From contig JAXJSH010000030.1 in NCBI GenBank assembly GCA_036310185.1, positions 1 through 22,908 of the forward strand: a stretch of 22,908 nucleotides of DNA, read 5' to 3'. Shown here one piece after another: positions 1 through 5,281 of the stretch (the stretch's first letter is position 1; each line of letters opens with the position of its first letter). The notes under the pieces were generated by a model. It saw nothing but the letters and a program-made list of their open reading frames with translations. It did not search any database and was not told the origin of the DNA. Made by a program: the position numbers and the translations under genes. Origin of the DNA: JALENY01 sp036310185 (GTDB lineage: Bacteria; Bacillota; Clostridia; Lachnospirales; Lachnospiraceae).

Positions 1-33
1 GATATGCTGGATAAACTGGATGCTGAGAAATAA
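1..33 (+). CDS. C-terminal end of an upstream gene (partial)
   Basis: The first ten codons in frame 1 read DMLDKLDAEK and are followed by TAA at 31-33. The hydrophilic, charged residues fit a normal protein C-terminus, and a strong terminator lies about 120 bp downstream. Too little is present to name the product, and it could be a chance open frame. Confidence 0.3.
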   Translation, partial: DMLDKLDAEK

Positions 34-150
34 TCGGAATCTGATCCGGAATATTACGCTTTTTGCAGTGCCTGTGTATGACTTATAAGAAAATCTTTAA
101 AAAATTATGACTTGTCTTTTGCTGGTGATAGGAAAAGGCAGGTGAGATAG

Positions 151-203
151 AAAGCCCCCTTCTTTGTTCAGAATAATATCTCTGACAAAGGAGGGGGCTT
201 TTG
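151..203. terminator. Bidirectional rho-independent terminator
   Basis: The left arm AAAGCCCCCTTCTTTG and the right arm CAAAGGAGGGGGCTTT pair over about 20 bp, with one G-T wobble and one bulge. The stem is flanked by T-rich sequence on the right and A-rich sequence on the left, so it can stop transcription from the upstream plus-strand gene and from the minus-strand hemerythrin gene. A weaker 11-bp hairpin (110-120 with 133-143) lies just before it. Confidence 0.85.
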
Positions 204-232
204 TAATGGAGAATCAAAAAAGGCCCTGATTT

Positions 233-655
233 TTACAAACGGTCTGCATGTGAGCTTAAATTGATGTAAGATGCTACGGAGCAGTCAAATCCTTTGATAT
301 GGTCATAGAGCCATTCGATCACATTTTTGTTCACAGCTTTTACAAAGGCATCGGTTGGTCCTTCTTCTTCTATCAGCATTTCATGCAGTTCTGCTACGGA
401 CTTGCGGAATTCATCGTGTTTTGCCTTGTGGGTCCCAAGGCCGGGATAACCTGTTTCTTCCTGAAGTGCTTCTTCCGCTGAAAAATGAAATTCGGTATAG
501 TCTGACAGGTAATCCAGCATTTTGACGGCTTCCAGTTTTCCGCTTTTTTCTTTACAGCACGCTACCAGCTTGTTGATCCTGGAAATCAGTTCTTTGTGCT
601 GTTCATCGATTTCGTTGTTTCCGGTGATAAGGCTTATATCGAATTCTGCGTACAT
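233..655 (-). CDS. Bacteriohemerythrin (O2-binding di-iron protein)
   Basis: This 140-residue protein fits the single-domain hemerythrin family, a four-helix bundle that binds O2 at a di-iron site; in anaerobes it is thought to bind or sense oxygen, or to buffer iron. All seven expected iron ligands are visible: H20 (in DEQHKEL), H57 and E61 (HFSAEE), H76 and H80 (HKAKH), H119 (YDHIKGFD) and D124. No signal peptide is seen, so it should be cytoplasmic. The start is supported by GGGAGGAA just upstream. The gene is monocistronic and ends near the shared terminator at 151-203. Its promoter has a TATAAT box (747-742) and a Crp/Fnr-like palindrome at about -40.5, suggesting control by an oxygen or nitrosative-stress regulator (inference). 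Family assignment is firm; the physiological role is not. Confidence 0.93.
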   Translation of the reverse strand: MYAEFDISLITGNNEIDEQHKELISRINKLVACCKEKSGKLEAVKMLDYLSDYTEFHFSAEEALQEETGYPGLGTHKAKHDEFRKSVAELHEMLIEEEGPTDAFVKAVNKNVIEWLYDHIKGFDCSVASYINLSSHADRL

Positions 656-741
656 AGTCGTTCCTCCCTGATTAGTTTATGATTTGAAAAGTTTTAAGAT
701 ATTGGTTTGTATTGGTTTTTTGAGTTTGTTTCTTTACTTTT

Positions 742-747
742 ATTATA
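742..747 (-). promoter_or_regulatory. -10 box of the hemerythrin promoter
   Basis: TATAAT on the minus strand (preceded by CTG) places the start of transcription near 735 and gives a leader of about 80 nt. There is no convincing -35 hexamer at 17 bp, which fits a promoter that depends on an activator bound at the palindrome at 769-782. Confidence 0.55.
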
Positions 748-768
748 CAGAAATGAGCAGAAAAAACA

Positions 769-782
769 GTGACATATATCAC
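769..782 (-). promoter_or_regulatory. Crp/Fnr-family-like operator upstream of hemerythrin
   Basis: On the minus strand the site reads GTGATATATGTCAC, a GTGA-N6-TCAC palindrome with TTGTGA on one side. Its centre, 775.5, is 40.5 bp upstream of the predicted start at 735, which is the classic class II activator position. It differs by one base in 14 from the site upstream of thioredoxin (3663-3676, read on the plus strand). Confidence 0.55.
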
Positions 783-814
783 AAACTCATTTTTTTATAA
801 AGAAAATGGGAAAA

Positions 815-838
815 GGGGTCAAAATACCTTTTGACTCC
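815..838. repeat. Solo copy of the MITE-associated GGGTCAAAA palindrome
   Basis: The 20 bases GGGTCAAAATACCTTTTGAC (816-835) recur exactly at 15598-15617 inside the MITE-like element. The arms GGGGTCAAAA and TTTTGACTCC pair with one wobble around a TACC loop. No second end of the element is seen nearby, so this may be a remnant or a separate small repeat. Confidence 0.65.
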
Positions 839-859
839 AACATCATAATATTATATGTT
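831..859 (+). promoter_or_regulatory. Candidate promoter for the alpha-galactosidase gene
   Basis: TTGACT (831-836, five of six matches to the consensus), a 17-bp spacer and TATGTT (854-859, four of six) predict a start near 866. The -35 hexamer lies in the right arm of the repeated palindrome at 815-838. Confidence 0.4.
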
Positions 860-860
860 A

Positions 861-887
861 AAAATATGGGAATAAGAGCCATATTTT
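861..887. promoter_or_regulatory. Perfect inverted repeat at the start of the alpha-galactosidase transcript
   Basis: AAAATATGG (861-869) and CCATATTTT (879-887) are exact reverse complements separated by 9 bp. The repeat overlaps the predicted start of transcription, where a repressor operator would be expected. It is AT-rich and has no T-run after it, so it is unlikely to be a terminator. The binding protein is unknown. Confidence 0.4.
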
Positions 888-931
888 GGACACAGAGTCT
901 GGATGAAGAATAGAAACGGATGGAGGAATTT

Positions 932-3127
932 ATGAGTATTTGTTTTGATCAGGAACGAAGACTATTTAAGCTGGATACACAGAACACGTCGTACCTAATC
1001 GGGCTGACGGCGGAAGGGTATGTGGGGCATGTATATTATGGAAAGCGGCTTCAGGGGTTTGGCGGAGGCTATCTTTTGCGTACGGAAGAACATCCGTATA
1101 CGCCTTCGTTAAATAAAAGAGAGAAATCTTCTTTTCTTGACTATTTTCCCATGGAATATTCTGCCGGCGGGACAGGAGATTACAGGGAGAGCTGCCTTGA
1201 GGTGAAAAATGAACAGGGGTGCATGGGGGCAGAGTTTCTTTACCGCGGGCACAGCATTCGGCAGGGAAAACCGGCACTGGAGGGACTGCCGGCTTCTTTT
1301 GGAAAGGAAGATGAGGTGGATTCGCTTTGCATCACGTGTGTGGATGAAGTGCTGGGAATGCAGGTGGAACTGATGTATTCCGTGTTTGAAAAAGAGGATA
1401 TTATTACAAGGAGTGTAAAGATCAAAAACAGGGGCGATCAGATCCTGCGTCTGGAAAAAGTATACACAGCATGTCTGGATATGGATAATCGTGATTTTGA
1501 GATGATGTCTCTGCATGGTGCGTGGGGAAGAGAACGCCATATTCAGAGAGGAAAAGTCCGTTATGGAAAGCAGATGGTTTCTTCCAGATGTGGAAAATCC
1601 AGCCATCAGGAACATCCGTTTCTGGCGCTTGTGACACCGGAAACGACCCAGGAATGTGGGGAAGTGTATGCGATGCATTTTGTTTATTCCGGCAATTTTG
1701 TGGCGCAGGCAGAATTGACCCAGTACGACCAGGTGCGTATGGTCATGGGAATTCACGAGAGCATGTTTTCCTGGAAACTGACGCCGGGCGATTCTTTTCA
1801 GGCACCGGAGGCGGTGATGACTTATTCGGCGGAAGGTCTTGGAAAAATGACCCGCTCTTTTCATGATTTTTACCGGGAACATATGATTCGAAGTCCATAC
1901 AGATACAAAAAAAGACCGGTTCTGATCAACAACTGGGAGGCGACCTATTTTGATTTTGATGGAGAAAAACTGATTGATATTGCAGGAGAGGCCGCGAAAA
2001 ACGGAATCGAGCTGCTGGTTATGGATGATGGCTGGTTCGGAAAACGAAACAGTGATGACAATTCTCTTGGTGACTGGATGGTAAATGAGAAAAAACTGAA
2101 GATGACACTTCCGGAACTGGTCAGACGGGTCAATGAGACCGGTATGGAGTTCGGTATCTGGCTGGAGCCGGAGATGATCTCGCCGGATTCGGAACTGTAT
2201 CAAGATCATCCGGACTGGGCCATTCAGATCAGAGGCAGAGAGGCGACCCAGATTCGTGCACAGTATGTTCTGGATCTGTCCAGAGCGGAAGTACGGGATT
2301 ATGTTTATTCCTGTGTGGAAAAAATCCTTCGCAGTGCGCCGATCGCTTATGTAAAATGGGATATGAACAGACAGCTTTCTGACCTGGGCAGCTTTTGTTT
2401 AAAGGCGGATGAACAGCAGGAACTGTCCCATCGGTATATGCTGGGTGTTTATGAACTGCAGGAACGGCTGGTGACGGAATTCCCGGATCTTTTGCTGGAA
2501 AACTGTTCGGGCGGCGGTGCAAGATTTGATCCGGGTATGCTTTATTACAGTCCCCAGATATGGTGTTCGGATGACACAGATGCCATTGAACGGCTGCGGA
2601 TTCAGGAAGGGACAGCGCTTCTTTATCCCTTGTCAACGATAAGTGCCCATGTCAGTGATTGCCCGAATCATGCGCTGGGCCGTTCCACACCTTTTGAAAC
2701 AAGAGGCCATGTGGCAATGTGCGGTACTTTTGGCTATGAACTTGATATTACGAAAATTTCAGAAGATGACAGGAACCAGATTCGAAGTCAGGTGGAGACA
2801 TATCACAGATATCAGAATCTGATTCAGACCGGAGATTATTATCGTGTGCTGTCCTGGTCGGATGAGAAACCGGTGGATTGCTGGGAAGTGGTGTCGAAGG
2901 ATAAAAAAGAAGTTCTGGTAACCTATGTTCAGGTATTGGGAACGGTGAATCCGCACAGCAAAATGGTGCGGCTCAAGGGATTGGATCCGGAGACGGTATA
3001 TTGTCTGGAAGGGAGTAAAAAAAGCTTTTCCGGGGAAGAACTGATGTGCTGTGGACTCCAGGTACCCCATATACATGGGGATTTTCAGAGCCGGATGTAT
3101 CATTTTGTGTGCCGGAAGGACGGCTGA
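932..3127 (+). CDS. Alpha-galactosidase, glycoside hydrolase family 36
   Basis: The 731-residue protein matches the usual length of bacterial GH36 enzymes, which hydrolyse terminal alpha-1,6-galactose from raffinose-type sugars and galactolipids in the cytoplasm. It has an N-terminal beta-sandwich region, a central barrel and a small C-terminal beta domain. Motifs seen are MDDGWFGKR, KWDMNR with the likely nucleophile D477, SGGGARFD, and CSDDTDA with the likely acid/base D547. The 70-residue gap equals that of characterised Geobacillus enzymes (D478/D548). No signal peptide is seen. GGAGG at 922-926 is ideally spaced for the ATG at 932; an in-frame ATG at 920 has no good ribosome site. The gene is monocistronic, ending in the terminator shared with thioredoxin. 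No galactoside transporter is adjacent. Confidence 0.95.
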   Translation: MSICFDQERRLFKLDTQNTSYLIGLTAEGYVGHVYYGKRLQGFGGGYLLRTEEHPYTPSLNKREKSSFLDYFPMEYSAGGTGDYRESCLEVKNEQGCMGAEFLYRGHSIRQGKPALEGLPASFGKEDEVDSLCITCVDEVLGMQVELMYSVFEKEDIITRSVKIKNRGDQILRLEKVYTACLDMDNRDFEMMSLHGAWGRERHIQRGKVRYGKQMVSSRCGKSSHQEHPFLALVTPETTQECGEVYAMHFVYSGNFVAQAELTQYDQVRMVMGIHESMFSWKLTPGDSFQAPEAVMTYSAEGLGKMTRSFHDFYREHMIRSPYRYKKRPVLINNWEATYFDFDGEKLIDIAGEAAKNGIELLVMDDGWFGKRNSDDNSLGDWMVNEKKLKMTLPELVRRVNETGMEFGIWLEPEMISPDSELYQDHPDWAIQIRGREATQIRAQYVLDLSRAEVRDYVYSCVEKILRSAPIAYVKWDMNRQLSDLGSFCLKADEQQELSHRYMLGVYELQERLVTEFPDLLLENCSGGGARFDPGMLYYSPQIWCSDDTDAIERLRIQEGTALLYPLSTISAHVSDCPNHALGRSTPFETRGHVAMCGTFGYELDITKISEDDRNQIRSQVETYHRYQNLIQTGDYYRVLSWSDEKPVDCWEVVSKDKKEVLVTYVQVLGTVNPHSKMVRLKGLDPETVYCLEGSKKSFSGEELMCCGLQVPHIHGDFQSRMYHFVCRKDG

Positions 3128-3135
3128 CAGGTCTA

Positions 3136-3181
3136 AATGAAAAACAGTCATGCATGCATCCATGCATGACTGTTTTTCATT
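3136..3181. terminator. Bidirectional terminator between alpha-galactosidase and thioredoxin
   Basis: A 21-bp perfect stem closes on a 4-nt loop (3157-3160): the left arm begins AATGAAAAACAGTCATG and the right arm ends CATGACTGTTTTTCATT. The T5 and A5 runs inside the arms allow it to act in both directions. It overlaps the stop codon of the convergent thioredoxin gene. Confidence 0.85.
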
Positions 3182-3488
3182 ATGGCAGAAGAGAGAGTAT
3201 TTCTTCTTTTGATACCACACCGCGTGATTTGTTTACGGCGGCTCCGTTTTCAAAAACGACCAGAGAAGGAATACTCATGATCCGGAATGATCTTGCCAGA
3301 TCCAGTTCTTCATCAATGTTGATCTTTCCTACTTTGATATCAGAGCGCTCGGATGCAATCTCGTCAATGACCGGAGAGAGCATCTGGCAGGGACCGCACC
3401 AGTCTGCCCAGAAATCAATCAGTACGGGCTGAGCGCTTTCTATTACTTCTTTTTGAAAATTTTCTTTTGTTATCTTTAATACGGACAT
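3180..3488 (-). CDS. trxA: Thioredoxin
   Basis: This 102-residue protein is a complete classical thioredoxin, a cytoplasmic dithiol reductant kept reduced by thioredoxin reductase, which is not in this window. The active site is W30-C-G-P-C34, and the cis-proline loop appears as SIPSLVVF. The length matches the family. The ribosome site AGGAGG lies a few bases before the ATG. The gene stands alone. A TATAAT box at 3640-3635 and a perfect TGTGA-N6-TCACA palindrome centred exactly at -41.5 suggest activation by a Crp/Fnr-type regulator, shared with the hemerythrin gene. The leader is unusually long, about 140 nt. A dedicated role in oxygen or nitrosative defence, rather than housekeeping, is inference from the promoter alone. 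Confidence 0.96.
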   Translation of the reverse strand: MSVLKITKENFQKEVIESAQPVLIDFWADWCGPCQMLSPVIDEIASERSDIKVGKINIDEELDLARSFRIMSIPSLVVFENGAAVNKSRGVVSKEEILSLLP

Positions 3489-3513
3489 ATGGTTTCCTCC
3501 TGTTCCTGTGATT

Positions 3514-3585
3514 TTATCGGTAAACGGCAGTGTAATTCGCTTGCATGTCAGGGTATTTTGCAGAAGATGTTTTTGGGGTCTGCAT
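3514..3585 (-). CDS. Possible 23-codon leader ORF before thioredoxin
   Basis: Within the 140-nt leader of the thioredoxin transcript, an ATG at 3585 opens a 23-residue frame ending at TAA 3514-3516. The peptide ends in YTAVYR and is hydrophilic, with no membrane segment. The only ribosome-like sequence is AAGG about 10 nt upstream. It could be a leader peptide, a small protein or chance; I do not recognise it. Confidence 0.2.
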   Translation of the reverse strand: MQTPKTSSAKYPDMQANYTAVYR

Positions 3586-3634
3586 TTTTTGTATACCTTA
3601 TTTTACCCGTTTTTATTTTCTTTATGTTATCTTC

Positions 3635-3640
3635 ATTATA
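3635..3640 (-). promoter_or_regulatory. -10 box of the thioredoxin promoter
   Basis: TATAAT on the minus strand predicts a start of transcription at about 3628. No good -35 is present at the usual distance; the Crp/Fnr-like palindrome occupies that region instead. Confidence 0.55.
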
Positions 3641-3661
3641 ACTTTTCAAGAAGAATAAAAA

Positions 3662-3677
3662 TGTGATAAATGTCACA
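3662..3677 (-). promoter_or_regulatory. Crp/Fnr-family-like operator upstream of thioredoxin
   Basis: TGTGATAAATGTCACA is a perfect TGTGA-N6-TCACA palindrome, the consensus form for Crp, Bacillus Fnr and the HcpR group. Its centre, 3669.5, is exactly 41.5 bp upstream of the start predicted from the TATAAT box. It lies just past the stop of the small membrane protein gene, in the gap before the thioredoxin promoter. Confidence 0.65.
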
Positions 3678-3691
3678 GAAATAGAAAAAAG

Positions 3692-3805
3692 CTATTCTTC
3701 CTCATCTTCCTCCACTGCAATAGCGGCAGATGCGGCGGAAACTGCAGTGACAACTGCTACGATAACGACCAGCAGTACAACAAATCCGATTAATGCAAAG
3801 ATCAT
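3692..3805 (-). CDS. Small single-pass membrane protein (37 aa)
   Basis: I do not recognise this family. The 37 residues comprise a hydrophobic stretch from about residue 2 to 31 (Phe, Leu, Val, then Ala-rich) and a strongly acidic tail, EEDEEE. The likely topology is one membrane helix with a charged end. AAGGAG at 3820-3815 is 9 nt from the ATG at 3805; an upstream in-frame ATG at 3814 abuts the ribosome site and is less likely. The gene begins only 21 bp after the AraC stop codon on the same strand, so the two are probably co-transcribed. The strong ribosome site, operon position and protein-like composition support a real gene. A role with the regulator or at the membrane is unknown. Bioinformatic pipelines often miss genes this short. 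Confidence 0.6.
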   Translation of the reverse strand: MIFALIGFVVLLVVIVAVVTAVSAASAAIAVEEDEEE

Positions 3806-3826
3806 TTTTATCATCTCCTTCTGTGG

Positions 3827-5080
3827 TTATTTCTGCGGTGCGGTGCCGCCTTTATAAGGTGCGATCAGATCGCGGTATTCTTTCGGTGTTTTTCCGATGT
3901 ATTTTTTAAAGGTTTTTGTAAAATAGTTCACGTCCGGGATGCCGCAGTACTGGGCAATGGACTGAATCTGCATGTTTGTGGTGTTCAGCAGGAAAATCGC
4001 ATGATCCACACGCTTTTTGTTTACGTAATCGGTTAAGGTCACGCCGGTTTCTTTCTTGAACAGGGTAGAGAGATAACTGGAGTTGACATTAAGCAGTTCT
4101 GCCTGAGCGTGAAGGCTCAAATCGGCGGTCAGATCGGAATCGATTCTGGTGAGCACTTTTCGCACCAGAAGGGAATAGCCCTTCATGGAATGATTTTTTA
4201 CCAGGAGACAGTATTTGTGTACCATTTCTTTGTCGATTACGGAGACTGCACTGATGGAAACCGCACTTTCTATTTTCTTTGCAAAGCGGGAAGAAAGCGT
4301 GTCAATATGCAGCGGATGTACAGCACCGGATTCTGCTGCTTTGCGAAGCAGTGTATTCAGGATAATGGAGTAATTTTTTTTGTTTCGAAGGGAATCACTG
4401 GTTCGTCTTTCTATCTGCATCGCCTGGAAATGACCCAGCTGCATCTCCGCTTTGTGGGTCTGCCCCTGGGATACGGCCTGCATGAGTTTTCGCTCCAGAT
4501 CATAGCGTTCTTCCAGCAGTTTCATACTGAGCAGCGCCTCCTGAGGGTCTTCGTCGCTGACATTCTGAAGAAACTCAAGTTCACTTGTGAGAAAACTGCG
4601 TGCGTCCTGCAGGTGGAAATTGTTCATGCTGCCCCACATATATTCGCCCAGGACAAACAGAATATTCAGCAGGGGGCTTTCATCCTCAATGAGAGGAATA
4701 TTTTCATAAAATTTCTGCAGCTGTGCCACTTTTGACGGTGACAGGGAAATGCTGTTGGATAGAGACAGAATTTCTTTCTGGGTTACTTCAACAGTATGAT
4801 ATGGTCCGATACAGGCGAATTGGGGCCCTTCTGTTTCTGGAAGCATAAAAAACAGATATACACAGAAAAAGGCATCTTCAATGCGGTAAATGGTGTTTTC
4901 TTTTACCATCTCCGGCATATTCTGCAGCAGTCTGTTGTAATCAGTCTGCGAATTGATCATTTTGCGAAGACCTTTATCCGGGAAGAAGTCATCTGTAAGA
5001 GGATATGTGTATTTCCGAAGCGTAAGATAGTAACTTTGCAGCAGTTTTTCGGCAAAGACAAGTTCTGCGTTGTAGTTCAT
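3827..5080 (-). CDS. AraC-family transcriptional regulator, divergent from beta-glucuronidase
   Basis: The 417-residue protein has a C-terminal AraC-type DNA-binding domain (about residues 310-412). Both helix-turn-helix units are visible: one around NVNSSYLSTLFKKETG, the second around IQSIAQYCGIPDVNYFTKTFKK, closing with the typical GKTPKEYRD. The N-terminal 300 residues have no membrane segment or receiver motif and resemble the uncharacterised sensor regions common in Clostridia AraC proteins. AAGGAG precedes the ATG. It is transcribed away from the glucuronidase gene across a 201-bp gap that holds two AraC-type direct repeats, so it most likely controls glucuronide genes. That target is inferred from position and repeats, not from the protein. 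A 37-aa membrane protein gene follows on the same strand. Confidence 0.9.
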   Translation of the reverse strand: MNYNAELVFAEKLLQSYYLTLRKYTYPLTDDFFPDKGLRKMINSQTDYNRLLQNMPEMVKENTIYRIEDAFFCVYLFFMLPETEGPQFACIGPYHTVEVTQKEILSLSNSISLSPSKVAQLQKFYENIPLIEDESPLLNILFVLGEYMWGSMNNFHLQDARSFLTSELEFLQNVSDEDPQEALLSMKLLEERYDLERKLMQAVSQGQTHKAEMQLGHFQAMQIERRTSDSLRNKKNYSIILNTLLRKAAESGAVHPLHIDTLSSRFAKKIESAVSISAVSVIDKEMVHKYCLLVKNHSMKGYSLLVRKVLTRIDSDLTADLSLHAQAELLNVNSSYLSTLFKKETGVTLTDYVNKKRVDHAIFLLNTTNMQIQSIAQYCGIPDVNYFTKTFKKYIGKTPKEYRDLIAPYKGGTAPQK

Positions 5081-5123
5081 ATAAAATCTCCTTTTTGTGT
5101 TTTGCCTGAAGGCTGTTGGAGTT

Positions 5124-5159
5124 ATTCGTACTATTATTTTCTATTATCGTACAATTTTT
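5124..5159. promoter_or_regulatory. Tandem AraC-type operator, two CGTAC half-sites 21 bp apart
   Basis: ATTCGTACTATTATTTT (5124-5140) and ATTATCGTACAATTTTT (5143-5159) place CGTAC at 5127 and 5148, a 21-bp spacing equal to two helical turns and typical of AraC-family half-sites. The second copy recurs with one mismatch at 7101-7117, before the symporter. The proximal CGTAC is about 98 bp upstream of the predicted glucuronidase start. Confidence 0.5.
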
Positions 5160-5233
5160 GCATAATTACAACCGAAAATAAAAAAAATGCGATAAAAATA
5201 AAAATATTCCTCACGACTTTTTGTGTAAAATGC

Positions 5234-5239
5234 TATACT
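5234..5239 (+). promoter_or_regulatory. -10 box of the beta-glucuronidase promoter
   Basis: TATACT with no recognisable -35 at 17 bp predicts a start near 5246 and a leader of about 36 nt. The poor -35 fits activator dependence. Confidence 0.4.
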
Positions 5240-5281
5240 TCCCATACATGTAAGGCTTTTGAAGTTAAGGGAGGTATTGCT

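Noticed and set aside
1109..2209. Long open frame on the minus strand opposite the alpha-galactosidase gene
   Set aside because: It lies inside a gene with clear GH36 motifs, has no ribosome site, and its translation is rich in His, Arg and Cys without family motifs.
4796..5281. N-terminal extension of the glucuronidase frame
   Set aside because: The extension overlaps the AraC gene and its promoter, has no ribosome site, and the ATG at 5282 has a strong one and matches UidA length.
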